From: Prorocentrum cordatum
Lineage: Eukaryota > Sar > Dinophyceae > Prorocentrales > Prorocentraceae
DNA length: 64,000 nucleotides
Direction: 5' to 3'
Assembly (NCBI GenBank): GCA_963575745.1
Contig: CAUYUJ010018482.1
Span: 324,314 to 388,313, forward strand
Shown: positions 1-11,949 of the stretch, piece after piece
Position numbering within the stretch: the first letter of the stretch is position 1
Layout of the letters: every line of letters begins with the position of its first letter
Notes under the pieces: generated by a model
The model's database searches: none
What the model was told of the DNA's origin: nothing
The model's input: only the letters and a program-made list of their open reading frames with translations
Program-made: the position numbers and the translations under genes

Positions 1-139
1 TTATTATTGTTGGGACCCCTGGTGCGCGACCTCTGCGCCGCGCCTAGGCCGCAGCTACATTTTCATCATTTTTTCGCGAAAGCTTCAGAAAAGTGGATTG
101 TGTCCGGATCCGGTTGTTTTGTTGACCCCCGTTTTCCCT

Positions 140-725
140 TGCAAAAAACAATAGAAAATGAAAATTCTTGTTCTTACTTGATCAAATTGCAAGAATCCCT
201 TGCAAAAAATAAGGTAAAGTGGACATTCGTGCGCGCAAGACGAAATCCTTCCAAAACCTTAGGTTTCGTACGATTTTAACATAAAAACATCAAAAACCCA
301 ATGGTTTTTTAAGAAAAAATTGTCAAAATGTCCTTCCGCGCGCGCTGTCCGAATCCCACAAAACCAATGGTTTTTCAACATTTATGTTACATGAGCTCGC
401 GCGAGCTACTTTTTCTTGTTCTAACATAATCAAATTTCAATAATCCCTTGCAAAAAATAAGGTAAAGTGGACATTCGCGCGCGCAAGACGAAATCCTTCC
501 AGAACCTTAGGTTTCGTAACGATTTCAACATAAAAACATCAAAAACCCACTGGTTTTTCAAAAAAAAATGTCCAAATTTCATCCCGCGCGCGCTGTCCGA
601 CTCAATGGTTTTTCAACATTTATGTTACATGAGCTCGCGCGAGCTACTTTTTCTTGTTCTAACATAATCAAATTTCAATACTCCCTTGCAAAAAAAAGTA
701 AAGTGGACATTCGCGCGCGCAAGAC
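140..725. repeat. About 240-bp satellite, nearly three copies
   Basis: The phrase CCCTTGCAAAAAATAAGG recurs near 197 and 445 and in shortened form near 683, and the GAGCTCGCGCGAGCTAC palindrome recurs 240 bp apart (391 and 631). Each unit mixes A-rich stretches with CGCGCGC clusters. No coding potential is seen. A diverged relative lies at 63.4-64 kb. Confidence 0.85.
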
Positions 726-778
726 CAACAAAAAACACGACGATCTCAGGAACTTGCCCCAAAAATGTGACCAACTCC

Positions 779-834
779 GCTCTCTCTGTCTCTCTCTCTG
801 TCTGCTCTCTGTCTCTCTCTCTGTCTGTCTGTGT
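779..834. repeat. (CT)n / (CTGT)n microsatellite
   Basis: Pyrimidine-rich CT/CTGT tract, followed within 30 bp by TTGCAG. It resembles a 3' splice region, but no flanking exon was recognised. Confidence 0.8.
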
Positions 835-2850
835 CATGTATTGTATGTCACAATTGCAGGATGCTGGGCACACGCGCGCCCCGAATAAGTGACCAAGTTC
901 TGTGGGTGTGTACCCCACGCCAGTGTAGTAGCCACGGTCGTCCGCACGCCACGAAGTGAAGTGTCCCAACGTCATAGGGCGGGAAGCTGGGTTTGGGTGG
1001 TCGCGAAGAGTCGTTTGGATATTTGGTAGAGCTTGAACTGCCCCCCCACGAAGTGGGGGTATTGTCTCGCGTCGCATGAAAACCCTGGCACTGGTGAGAA
1101 CACTGAGCGTTCGGGTAAAATGATTGTTGTTGTTGTTGTTGTTGTTGTTGTTTTGAACGGGGCTCTCGCCTGAATGGCAGGCCCGATTGGCACTCGCCTT
1201 CCCAGGGGGCGGTTCCCGCCGTGAGCAACAGGGCTCTCGCTCCTCCCGAAAAGCTGGGCCAGCGTCTCCGGACCAACCTGCCGGAACACTGGCCCAGTTT
1301 CTCGAGCACGTTCGCCCTTCCAGTGTCAACGACAGATTCTGGCCCAGGCTTGTTGAAAGAAGCGTTTTCTGAGTCCTCCGGCCGCCTGAGGCCCCGCCCG
1401 CCCGCGCCTTGTCTCCCCAATTAGGGCTAGCCGCGTCTCGTTTAGCTCTTGACCGGAAGGGGCCCGCTCCCGACCCGCAGACCAACAACAATTTTGAAGA
1501 AGCTTCTCGGAAGCTGGCCGAGATTTCTGAACTCATCGCTTCTTGATCATGTTTCCGGCTGTATCGTTGATGCATCTCGGGTCTACTCGGTATTTCTCCT
1601 CCTCGTCTTAAGTCGGGCCTGTCCCCCTACAGGAGGAATATCCAACCATTGTCAGCAATTAATCAGGGGACGATGTTTTATTACTACTTTTTCACAATGT
1701 TGGCATTTTGTTCTTCAGACAATTTTCTACAATCCGCCTGTCGGAGGACACGCCCGACCTGATCCTATTTTCGTTGGTGCATCCTGGGTTTACTCGGGTG
1801 TTTCTCCTCCTCGCCCTGCTGCCCCCCCAGCGGTTGCTCTCTTTCCTCGGAGGCCCCCAGGGAAGGGGGTGAGGACTGGTTGTGTTGTGGACGACGATCA
1901 ATGGAGAGGAAGCGGGTTGCCGAATAATTTCCAGATGTCTAAGACATGTTTAAACATGTTTGAAACATGTTTTAAGCATGTTAAACACATTTGTCGCACT
2001 TTTCACACATTTGAAGCACTTTTTGATTTAATGATCGGCTTTTTAGGGTGTCCATTGCCATGGCATCCACAATTGTTGTGTGTGGTTGTGCGTGTGAGGA
2101 TATCACGGCCGAGGCCACGAAATCTCCCCGATGTCAATGCCTCTTCTTCTTCTTCTTTCGATGCGCTCCCTGGCCATCCCTCGTCCGCGCTCGTGCCTCG
2201 GACCACGATGCGCTACCCCTGTTCTTCCTGGTCCCTCTCTCCGGCGCACCCGACTTCTTCCCCCACTTCTGTCCTCCAGTCTTCTCAGCTGGAGGACCCG
2301 GCCCGCGGGTGGCCATGTCTAGTCTTGCGGGGGCGACCAACCGCGTGGCTTTCGGTCGCGCGGTCGGAATTTATAGCGAGACTGTTTGTCCTCGCTGGGG
2401 TAGCCGGGTGCGGTCGGGCCCATGGTCGGCCATCGCGGTCCGTGGGCGCGACCGACGGGTTGATCGACCAGACGCTGAGGTGCGGAGCACCTCGCGCTGA
2501 GGGTGCCACGCCTCGCATTATTTGTGCGCCGCCAGTATCAAGTTTCTGCAGCTCCTGCGAGAGCAGACCAGTATATATATTCAGCTGCGCTGCCGCGCAT
2601 ATCCGCAGCTGTGCTGGGTGGGGCCGGGGGGGGGGGGGCGATGGTCCACTAAATTCTCTGCGCGCGGCATTCGCTCTTTGGCATCCGCTCTCCACATCCT
2701 CCTCGCCCCCTCTTCCTTGACGTCTGCCTTTGAACTGGGGCCTCGCCGACTCCAACTCTTTATTGGCGCCGTCGCATGAAAGCGAAAACAGCGCGGGAGT
2801 CACGGCAGCCTCCCAGAGGCGAAGAAGCACGCGAGCGTCCCCATTGGTAA
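835..2850. other. Gene-poor segment, no recognised gene
   Basis: Open frames of up to 423 codons exist but show no recognisable domain and change character along their length. The stretch holds a (GTT)n tract at about 1123-1155, short ACATGTTT-like repeats around 1935-2000, and a G-run near 2626. Confidence 0.5.
1563..1814 (+). repeat. 42-bp imperfect direct repeat, 209 bp apart
   Basis: A segment beginning TCGTTGATGCATC and ending TTTCTCCTCCTCG (1563-1604) recurs with a few changes at 1772-1814. Both copies are followed by a pyrimidine tract and CAG (near 1631 and 1850), as at intron 3' ends. No open exon could be assigned. Confidence 0.55.
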
Positions 2851-2859
2851 GTCTGTTTG

Positions 2860-3230
2860 GGTCATGGCCCGAGGCGCGTGTGGCCGAACATTTGGGCGTG
2901 TCTTGGTGCTCTTTTGGGGCTGTCTTGGGGGCCTTGGGGGGCCGGTTCGGGCCTCTTGGGGCAGTCATGGGGCGTGCTGGGGCCACCTTGGCGTCCCTCG
3001 GGGCTTCTGGGAGCTACCGTGGAGGGTCTTCGTGCCGTCTGGGGGGCCTTGGGGCCGTCTCGGGGCGGTCTCGGGGTCGTCTTGGAGCCGTCTTGGGGGA
3101 TGTCTCGGGGCCGTCCTGCGGGCCTGTGGAGCAGTCGTGGAGCCATCTCGGGGGCCGCTTGGGCCGACTCGAGGGCTTTTGCTTGGTGGCCTCTAGCTGT
3201 TCCTGGATGTGGCAGTTTTTTGCCTCTCGG
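2860..3230 (+). repeat. Degenerate TTGGGGCCGTC repeat
   Basis: Irregular 12-18-bp units around GGGGCCGTCTTGGGG. The same theme recurs in reverse complement at 9.7-12.5 kb and in this orientation at 44.5-45.0 and 61.2-61.7 kb. Long frames across it on both strands are treated as repeat artefacts. Confidence 0.75.
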
Positions 3231-3529
3231 GGGCCCCCGCGCTGCCATCTTGGAGCCTCTTGTGGTCTCTGCACTGCTTATCGTGAAGGCCTCACGGCCT
3301 GACCTCCCTGGGGACCCCCGCTGGCGTTCCCCCCTGGCACCCGCCTGCACCCTTGTGGGGGGGGGGGGGCGGTATTCTGACCTGGGACCACCCTCCCCCA
3401 CTATACAGGCGGGACCTCCGCTGGGACCCCCCTCCAGGACCCTCCCCCGCAGGGGGGAGCGTAGTCTGATCCGGGTCGCTTCCCCTCCCCCTCCCCCCCT
3501 ACCCCCCCCCCGGGGTTCGGTCTCTTTAC

Positions 3530-3715
3530 AACCCGAACGACACTTTACAACCGAGATCGGTCACTGTACAACCAGCAGAGGATCGAATTCCCTGGCTTTC
3601 CTTTGAGAGCGACCACTTTACAAGCAGAACAGCCCACTTTACAACCAGAATGACCACCTTACAACCCAGACGGGGCTCTTTGTAACCAGAACGGCCACTT
3701 TACAACCAGCGTTCA
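3530..3715 (+). repeat. CACTTTACAACC short tandem array (left arm)
   Basis: About eight irregular units of roughly 22 bp built on CACTTTACAACCAGAA. The reverse complement of the same motif forms an array at 6095-6212, so the two arrays are inverted relative to each other. Confidence 0.75.
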
Positions 3716-3739
3716 AAAGCACGTGCGCGCCGCGCAGGG

Positions 3740-4170
3740 GCTTCTGAAGCTTCTGAGCACCTGAATGGTCTGCAGAGGCATCTGAGCGCCTGAGCGCTTT
3801 GCAGAGGCTTCGAAAGCTTCTGAGCGCTGTGCACAGGCATCTGGGCGCCTGAGCGCTTGAGCGCTGTGCAAAGGCATCTGAGCGCCTGAGCTTTCTGCAG
3901 AGGCTTCTGAGCGCCGGAAAGCTCTGCAGAGGCTCATGAGCGCCCGAGCGCTCTGCAAAGGCTTCTGAGCGCATAAGCGCTTTGCAGAGGCTTCTGAGCG
4001 CCTGAGCGCTCTGCAGAGGCTTCTGAGCCCCTGAGCGCTTTGCAGAGGCTTCTGAGCGCCTGGTCGAGCGTTCTGCAGAGGCTTCTGAGCGCCTGAGCGT
4101 TCTGCAGAGGCTTCCAAGCGCCTGGTCGCTTTGCAGAGGCTTCTGAGCGCCTGAGCGCTCTGAAGCCTCT
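3740..4170. repeat. 29-bp minisatellite, about 15 copies
   Basis: Units around TTTGCAGAGGCTTCTGAGCG recur every 29 bp (for example 3963, 3992, 4021). Since 29 is not a multiple of three, all frames cycle through the same peptides, which explains the arginine/serine-rich frames on the minus strand. Confidence 0.85.
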
Positions 4171-4239
4171 GCAAAACGAGAATAAAGAGTGCTTGCGATG
4201 CCAAAAAGTACAGATTTAATTTCGCATGCAGAGGCTATA

Positions 4240-5340
4240 ATTTAATCAACGACTTCTCGGGCACGTTCCGCCCTTCTGGGTACGCATGCTTCCAGAAGTG
4301 CGTAAACTCACGTTTTTGCGATTGCCAGGCGATGGGGCGCGAGGACAAACATGGCCTATGATGCAAACTCGCACAATTTGAGATCCACACGCACTGGCTA
4401 GATTTGTACAAACGAATTCCTGGCCACATTCTTGCTCTCCTGGGTACGCATGCTTCCGCGAATGCGAAAGCATGCTTATGTGCTATTGCCAGACGATGGA
4501 GCGCGAGGACGAAAGTTGTTTGTGATGCCAAAAACAACACATTGACATCCACAAGTCGTGGCTTGAATGTTACCATCGATTTCTTGGCCACGTTCCCGCT
4601 CTCCTGGGCACGCATGCTCGCAATTCGAAAACATGCGGTTTTCGTGGTTGCCAGACAATGAGGCGCGGGGACAAACATGGTCTATGACACAAAGAGCGCA
4701 AATTGAAGTCCACATGTGTTGGCTAGAATTGAGCCAACGATTTCGTTTCCACATTTCCGCCCTCGTGGGTACGCACGCGACGGCGAATGCGAAAACCATA
4801 CGGTTCTGCTATTGCCAGACGATGAGGCGCGAGGACAACAGTTGTCTGTGAGGCCAAACACAAACATTGAAAGCCGCATGTGTCGACTAGAACGTTACCA
4901 TCGATTTCTTGGCCACATTTCTCCCCTCCTGGGCGCGCATGCTTCCGCAACTTGTGAAAACAACATTTTTTCGCCATTGCCAGACGAGGGGGCGCGATGA
5001 CAAACATGGTTGCAGATGCAAAAAGATCTTTTGAGACCCACATGTGCTGGCTAGAAGTTTACCGTTGATTTCTTGGCCACGTTTCTGCTTACCTGGGTGC
5101 GCATGATTCCGCACATGTGAGAACATACGGTTGCGTCGTTGCCAGACGATGAGGCGCGAGGGCAAAACATGTTTAGGAGGAAGCATCGTAAACCCGCTTA
5201 TGTTGGCTACAATCTTTACCAACTTCTTGGCCACACGTCCGCTCTCCTGGGAGCGCGCGTGCTCCTCTGTGTGCGAACGCTTGCTGTTCTCTACGTCCAG
5301 AAGAAGCAGGATTTTCAGGCAGAGATTATGAGGCCCCGAA
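4240..5340. repeat. About 163-bp tandem repeat, 6-7 copies
   Basis: Units carry TTCTTGGCCACGTT, CTCCTGGG, ACGCATGCTTCCGC and TTGCCAGACGATGAGGCGCG in the same order, spaced about 163 bp (for example near 4575, 4738 and 4901). Copies differ by perhaps 20-25 percent, so the array is old. No gene is seen in it. Confidence 0.8.
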
Positions 5341-5399
5341 AACGATATAGATTGAAGGCGTGGGTGTAGAAACAACGAACGTCAACCGCCCAGGCTTTC

Positions 5400-5960
5400 A
5401 CCAGCCTGTAGCGGGAGGATCTTTCTTGGATCGCAATTGGTTCCAATAGCTCCTCTTGGATACCACAAGGAATAAGCCTAGGACGCCAATCGGGGCACAC
5501 TATGAGTCGAAGAGGACATATTGTTGTTGAGTGTTGGGTCCTGTTGGGGTCCCAGTAGTACGTCCGTATGGGTCGAAAAGGAAGGATCCCGATTCGATTC
5601 CAATGCGATATCCTTTGCATTCGCCCATCTGCTTCAAAGATGGTTCCTGTTGCTTTCGAATGAGAATCCACGGGAATACCCACCGCGTTTCCATATAGTA
5701 CACCAGCTGCGTTTCCCGCAGTATTCCATTAGGAAGGTTTCTCGATTGTAACCCAATGAGGTTTCCAATCGGTTTCCACTAGGAAGGGCCCCAACGGGCT
5801 TCAACAGGAAGCATCCTTATCGGATTCCAATCGGACACCCGTAGGCCCCATATCGAGGAAGCTTGTCGGATACCAATGGGTTTCATCTGGTGCCAACAGG
5901 ATCCCCGTGGGAAGGGTGCCAATAGGATCCCACTAGGATTCTTTTTGCATCCCATTTGGA
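5400..5960. repeat. Degenerate GGATTCCAATCGG-type repeats
   Basis: Loosely repeated 15-30-bp phrases such as TTCCAATCGGTTTCCACTAGG and GTGCCAATAGGATCCCA. No clear period and no coding signal. Confidence 0.5.
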
Positions 5961-6094
5961 ATCCGCCACTTCACATATTCCCGTTCGAGACGGGTCATTT
6001 TACAACTAACGCGCTTCAGAGAGCGAAGTGTCTCCCTTACGTGGACCCACGGAGATTTCGGAAATCGAGAAACATGTGCCGCTTATGTGCGTTT

Positions 6095-6212
6095 ACTCGC
6101 CTGGTTGTAAATTAGCCTTCCTGGTTGTAAAGTGCCCTTCTGGGAAAACCCATTCTGGTTGTAAAGTGCGCCATCTGGTTGTAAAGTGGCCGCTCTGGTT
6201 GCAATGTGACCC
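6095..6212 (-). repeat. GGTTGTAAAGTG short tandem array (right arm)
   Basis: Five to six units of TCTGGTTGTAAAGTG, the reverse complement of the array at 3530-3715. The pair encloses about 2.4 kb that includes the 29- and 163-bp arrays. Confidence 0.75.
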
Positions 6213-6344
6213 ACACGCCTACCCCCCCCCCGTGCCCCCTCCCCCCCCCCTACCCCCCTCCGTCAGGGAGGGGAAAACGGGAGGAAATCGACTAAATTAC
6301 GACGTTCTTTTCTTGTGTTCGTTTCTGAACTTGCTAGGGACTGG

Positions 6345-6431
6345 CGACGACGTCGACGACGACTACGAAAACTACGACGACGGCGGCGGCGACGGCGGCG
6401 ACGACGGCGACGACGACGGCGACGACGACGG

Positions 6432-6463
<32 letters not shown>

Positions 6464-6483
6464 GCGACGACGACGGCGACGAC
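6345..6483. repeat. (GAC/GGC)n trinucleotide array
   Basis: Nearly pure GACGACGGC repetition. It encodes poly-Asp/Gly, poly-Arg or poly-Ser/Pro depending on frame. Confidence 0.9.
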
Positions 6484-7200
6484 AGTGTCTCACACACGCC
6501 GACGGGTCGGCCGATTTTGGGGTACTCGTCGAGCCCTCTCGGGCTATCTTCGAAGCGTCGGAGCGTGCTGGGACCCTCGCAGACCCTTTGGCGCGCCCAT
6601 CCTCGACACGTGGAGTGGAGGAGCCGCGCGGGGGCCCCGGCGTTCGCCGACCAGGGCCCGATCAGGGGGGCGCGATTACAGCAGGCAGGCGTGGCGAAAG
6701 CGGGGGCGGCTCTGCGAGAAGCTTCCCTCCCTTCCCCCTCTCCCCTCCCCACTGCCCACCCCGACAAAGCACGCCTGGCATTGTAACACGCCCGCGCGCC
6801 CGCGCGCGGGGTGGCCGATCAGTTCCACGAGGGCCGCTTCTGGTGCGAAAGGCACCGGAGCCGAATGGTCCGCCCCCGTTCGCCACGTGTGGCGACGCCA
6901 GTTTTGGTGGAGCAGCCTCGAGTGCTTCTGCATGGCCTCCCGTCCAGCCTCGGCAGTGTAGAGGGCTCTGGGAGGTTGGGGCCCGCACCCTCTGCAGGAT
7001 CAGGGGCGGCCCGATCGACCCCCGGCAGGCCGACCCCCTCCGCGACGATCCCCTGGTCTCTCTCTGCAAGACGAGGGCGGCCGGCCGGAGGGCGGGCTCG
7101 AGGGCGAGGAGGTCGTCGCGGAAGGGGCCTCTTCTTGGGCCGCGCCCGACGAGAAGGAAGATCCGCCCGTTGGAAGTGCGGAAGTTCTAGTTATGGATTA
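6484..7200. other. GC-rich segment, no recognised gene
   Basis: Several overlapping open frames on both strands continue out of the adjacent GAC array. None shows a domain I recognise; overlap on both strands is expected in DNA this GC-rich. Confidence 0.45.
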
Positions 7201-7204
7201 GAGA

Positions 7205-7880
7205 TCTGTGCATGCATGTATGCATATTGTATGTTTGTCTGCCTGCCTGCCTGCCCGTCTGTATGTATGTACATACGTACGTACATACGTGCGTGTGTAT
7301 GTATGCATGCATGCATGCATGCACGTATGCATGTACGTATGTATGTGTTGATATAGGCATGCCTGTATGTAGATATCCAGGTCTGCAGGCATGTAGATAT
7401 GTAGGTACGTAGGCGTATTATTGTTGACATCTTTTGTACACGTATATATATGTATATATATGTTTATCGGTCTATAGGTATGGTTGCATGCATGTATGTA
7501 TGCATGCGCGCATGAATGTATGTCTGTATAACTGCATGCGTATATTGTAATGCGTGTATGTATGCGTGCACGCATGCATGTATGTATATATGTTATGTCG
7601 GCATGCGGATATGTAGACATGTAGGCCTGTATGTATGTATGTATGTATGTATGTATGTATGTATGTATGTATGTATGTATGTATGTATGTATGTATGTAT
7701 GTATGTATGTATGTATGTATATAGGTAGGTAGGTAGGTAGGTATGTATGCATGCATGCATGCATGCATGTATGTATGTATGTATGTATGTATGTATGTAT
7801 GTATGTCGATATGATAGGCTGTATGTCGATATGCAGGCATCTATGTATGTCGGTATATAGGTATGCGTGCGTGTACGTGT
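7205..7880. repeat. (GTAT)n microsatellite and derivatives
   Basis: Long tetranucleotide array, purest at 7625-7720, with GCAT, GTAG and GTAC variants around it. The tyrosine/histidine/isoleucine-rich frames here are repeat translations. Confidence 0.95.
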
Positions 7881-7957
7881 GTAAAAGTTATGCATAATCA
7901 TTGTATGCATGTATGCATACATGTGCATATATGAAAGAGCGTGTTCTACCGCTGCTG

Positions 7958-8180
7958 GCGGAAAACCGGGGGGGGGTCACTACCGGTTCGAACCCCTCCC
8001 CCCCCCCCCCTCTCCGGAAAACCGGGGGGGGGTCACTACCGGTTCGAACCCTCCCCCCCCCCCAGCTCATCATGAAAAGGGGGGGGGGGTCACTACCGGT
8101 TCGAACCCCTCCCCCCCCCCCCCCTCGAAAACCGGGGGGGGTCACTACCGGTTCGAACCCCCCCCCCCCTCGAAAACCGA
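7958..8180 (+). repeat. CCGGTTCGAACC array, left arm of inverted structure
   Basis: Four full units and a truncated fifth of GAAAACCG, a G-run, GTCACTACCGGTTCGAACCC and a C-run, about 55 bp apart. Each unit has the 10-bp palindrome GGTTCGAACC. Three reverse-complement units lie at 8835-9005. Confidence 0.85.
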
Positions 8181-8815
8181 GTGGGGGTGCGGACAGTGGT
8201 GGGGACGGTGTTGGTGGGGACAGTGGTGAGGGGATAGCGGGACAGTGGTGGGGACAGTGGGACAGTGGGACAGTGGTGGGGACGGTAGTGGTGGGGACAG
8301 TGGTGGGGACAATGGTGGGAACAGGGGGGGACAGTGGACAGTGGTGGTGACGGTGGTGGTGGGGACAGTGGTGTGGGGACAATGGGAATGAGGTGGAAAC
8401 AGTGGGACAGTGGAGGGTACAATGGTGGTGGGGACAGTGGTGAAGGCGGTGGCGAGGACGGCGGTGGGACAATGGGACAGAGGTACAGTGGGGACAGTGG
8501 TGGGGACAGTGGGGACAGTGGTGGGAACAGTGGGACAGCTCAGTGGGACAGCGGAGGAGTCAGTGGGACAGTGGGGACAGTGGGGATAGTCGGGCAGTGG
8601 TTGGGGCCGTGGAGACAGTGGGGAGAGTGGAACCGTGGTGGGAACAGTTCTGGGGACAGCGGGGACAGTGCGACAGTGGTGGGGCCACTGGTGGGGACAG
8701 TAGGGGCGGTGGTGGAACCAGTGGGGACAGCGGTGGTGAGGACAGTGGTGCTGGGAACACCAGTGGGGGATGTGATGCGGACGGTGGTGGGGACCGGGAG
8801 TCGTTTGCTGGCGGT
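8181..8815 (+). repeat. GGGGACAGTGGTG minisatellite
   Basis: Irregular repetition of GGGACAGTGG with GTG spacers for more than 600 bp. It is the core between the two inverted arms. Confidence 0.9.
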
Positions 8816-8834
8816 GAGTAGGGGGGAGGGGGGG

Positions 8835-9005
8835 GGGGGGTCGAACCGGTAGTGACCCCCTCCGGTTTTCCGGATCCGGAGGGTAAGGGGGGGGGGGGGG
8901 AGGGGTTCGAACCGGTACTGACCCCCTCGGTTTTCCGGAACGGAGGGGGGGGGGGGGGAGGGGATCGAAACCGGGTAGTGACCCCCCCGGTTTTCGAGCG
9001 GGAGG
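8835..9005 (-). repeat. GGTTCGAACCGG array, right arm of inverted structure
   Basis: Three units reading TTCGAACCGGTAGTGACCCCC then GGTTTTCCGG, the reverse complement of the units at 7958-8180. Confidence 0.85.
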
Positions 9006-9115
9006 GGGGGGGGGGGGTTAGGGAGGGGGGTTTGGGGGAGAGGGGGGGGGGGGGGGGTTCCAGCAGGGGGGGGGGATTTTCGGAGGGGGGGGGGGGGGGA
9101 CCCCCGGGCTCCGGA
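9006..9115 (+). repeat. Long G-runs, G-quadruplex-prone
   Basis: Successive runs of 6 to 15 guanines separated by A, TT or short spacers. The run density would favour G-quadruplex formation; this is an inference from composition. Confidence 0.7.
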
Positions 9116-9169
9116 GGAAAAGGTTGGCAATTTTCCACAGTAAAGCGGCGGTGGATCGCGCTCTCTCGC

Positions 9170-9209
<40 letters not shown>

Positions 9210-9545
9210 ATATGTGTACGTATATGTAGATATATATATATATATATAGGGATTATATATATATGGTTATGTACATGTGTATGTGTATCTATGTATGTAG
9301 GTATCTGGATATTGTTGTGTTCACGCAATTGCATATGTTCATGTTTATGCACATGTATACGTATATGTATAGGTGTAGTGTAATGTAACGGTATATGTAT
9401 TTGCATGCGTATATGGATATGTCTACGTATTTGTAGTTGTATGCGTATATGTATAGGCATAGGCATATGGTTATGCCAATGTATATGTATTTTCATATGC
9501 GTATGTATAGGTGCATGTCTATATGTATGTATATGTTTACACATT

Positions 9546-9583
<38 letters not shown>

Positions 9584-9640
9584 CATATAATATATGTATG
9601 TATGTATATAGATATAATATATATGAATAAATACGCTGGG
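9170..9640. repeat. (TA)n and GTATAT-rich microsatellite
   Basis: TA tracts at 9176-9205, 9229-9247 and 9549-9576 with GTATATGTA-like DNA between them. It mirrors the GTAT array on the other side of the inverted structure. Confidence 0.9.
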
Positions 9641-11115
9641 CCCCCTCCAGGGGCGTCCTCCACCTCGCTCACATCTTCTGTACGCTCCTGGTACCGCGCT
9701 TCCTGGCCTCCCCGGGAGCCCCCACCATGCCCAAAGACAGTCGAAAACGACCCCAAGAAGCCCCCACAACGTAAAAGAAAGGCCGAAGACGCTCCCAAGC
9801 AACCCAGGATAGCTTTCGGGCGGCTCTCCGGGCTCCCAGGGGGCCTCCGAAAGACCTCACGAGAGCTCCGAGAGGCCTCCCGAGAGCGCCCGGAGAACCT
9901 AGAATCGTTAATTTTCCTATTATTTTCTAAGGCTTTTGGCCTTCTCACCATTTCATGTTTCCAACGCTCCAAGACTGCCGAAGAGGCCCCAGAGACCGCC
10001 CCAGAGGCCCCCCAAACGGCTCCAAGACGGGCCAAGACGGTCCCAAGGTTGCTGAAGAGGCGCCACGGACAGCTCCAGACCACCCAAGAACAGGCTCCAG
10101 ATGAGCCCAAGAGCGGGAGCAGGAGGCCGCCAGAGACCTCCGAGAGGATTCTGGGACCGCCCAGAGGCCTCCAACACTCTCCAGACCCCTGAGGCTCCCA
10201 ACAAATCCCCGACGAGGCCCCCACATCAGCCCAAGAGAGCTTCGAGAGCCGTCCCGAGAGAGCCCGAAGAGGGTTTTTGTATACTTTTTTCGCCTTCCCA
10301 CGTTTTGCGGCTTCCAACGCTCCAAGACAGAGGAAATTGAAAAAAAAAACAAGAATTTCAGAGATTTTCTTTTTTTCCGAATCCAACAAATTCGCGTCCC
10401 CTCCTCCCGGGGGTCCCACACCTTCCCGGAACATCTGCGGAACGCTCCTGGTACCACGCTTCCCGACCTCCTGGGGAGCCCCCCAAACGCCCAAGGACAG
10501 CCCAAGACGACCCCAAGAAGTCCCCAGAACGTAAAAGAAAGGCCGAAGACGCTCCCAAGCAACCCAGGATAGCTTTCGGGCGGCTCTCCGGGCTCCCAGG
10601 GGGCCTCCGAAAGACCTCACGAGAGCTCCGAGAGGCCTCCCGAGAGCGCCCGGAGAACCTAAAATCGTTAATTTTCTTGTTGTTATTTTCCAGGGCTTTT
10701 GGCCTTCTCACCATTCCATGTTTCCAACGCTCCAAGACGGCTGAAGAAGCCCCCAAGACCGCCCCGAGACCGACCAAGAGGCCCCCAAGACGGCCCCAAG
10801 ACGGATCAGGACGGCCCCGAGACTGCCGAAGAGGCGCCCATGACATCTCCAGACCACCCCAGAACAGGCCCAAGATGAGCTCAAGAGCGGGAGCAGGAGG
10901 CCGCCAGAGACCTCTGAGAGGACTCCGGGACCCCCCAGAGGCCTCCAACACTCCCCAGACCCCTGAGAGGCTCCCCAAAAATCCCCGACGAGGCCCCCAC
11001 ATCAGCCCAAGAGAGCTTCGAGAGCCGTCCCGAGAGAGCCCGAAGAGGGTAACATCAATGCTTTCCAGTGGTTTTTGTTGACGCTTTTCGCCTTCTCACG
11101 TTTTCCCGCCTCCAA
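9640..11115. repeat. About 760-bp tandem duplication, two copies plus remnant
   Basis: GTAAAAGAAAGGCCGAAGAC occurs at 9771 and again at 10531, with long flanking identity. A third partial copy of the TTTTCGCCTTC end lies near 11080. Internally the unit is built of CCAAGACGGCCCC-type short repeats. The minus-strand frames of 200-375 codons repeat the same peptide twice and look non-genic. Confidence 0.8.
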
Positions 11116-11785
11116 CTCTCCAAGACTGAAGAATTTTGGAAAATGTGGCAATTCCAGAGATTCCCTTTTTTCAAGTTGGGACTCCTACTTCATATTATTT
11201 TTCTCGAGCCCCATCAAGACTTCGTGGTCACATGCAAAAATGTTTCGGGAATGCTGTTGAACTCTCTGATGCTGTCTTGGCACTCTCTTGGATCGTCTTC
11301 GTGTCCTCTTGGCTGCCCCTGAAACCATTGGAGCAGTGGAATTTTAGAATTTCTTTTTTCAAACTCACCCCCTGCTTATTTTTGCACGAAGACCCCGAAA
11401 GGTATCCCAACAGACCGTGGCCTGCATGCAGAACACGTCTAACCCACAGCCCAGGCACTACAACTTGAAAAAAAGGGGAAATCCCACTATTCAGTTTTTT
11501 TTACAAGTTCGCCCCCTGTCTACTCTTGCAGAACAGACCACGGTTAAGGCCCCAGAAATGAACCCAGGAGGCCTTCGAGGGCCCCAAATCGTTGAATACC
11601 CATCGGCAATTGATGATTTCTGCGTTTCCGCAGTTCCCCTTCTATACGATTCCGAGGCTTGCGCAGGGCCTCCAAGAGAGTCCCTGGATTCAAGAAACGA
11701 CAAGGATGATGTTCCATGTGTTCGCCCATCAAGCCTAGCTAGAACTTGAGCGCGCGCGAAGCGCTCGCGATGGTTCTAGTGTTTG
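11116..11785. other. Unassigned DNA
   Basis: Moderate-GC DNA with two short A/T-rich direct echoes (AGAATTTCTTTTTTCAAA-like near 11345). No gene recognised. Confidence 0.4.
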
Positions 11786-11787
11786 TG

Positions 11788-11789
<2 letters not shown>

Positions 11790-11865
<76 letters not shown>
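11790..11865. repeat. (TA)n microsatellite
   Basis: Two TA tracts separated by a short GTATATG interruption. Confidence 0.95.
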
Positions 11866-11866
<1 letters not shown>

Positions 11867-11949
11867 AGGGGGTCCTAGGGGCCCCGGTGTGCACTGATTT
11901 CGTACCCTGCCGTTGTGGACCCGTCGGGGGGCGCCAGAACGCGTCATAG

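Noticed and set aside
7198-7928. His/Tyr/Ile/Thr tetrapeptide-repeat proteins on the minus strand
   Set aside because: Direct translation of the GTAT microsatellite in every frame.
7958-9005. tRNA genes or tRNA-derived SINEs because of GGTTCGAACC
   Set aside because: The B-box-like palindrome is present, but no A box, acceptor stem or anticodon arm surrounds it; the context is G- and C-runs.
9493-11002. Long minus-strand Gly/Trp/Leu-rich proteins repeated twice
   Set aside because: They reflect the 760-bp tandem duplication of a degenerate short repeat.
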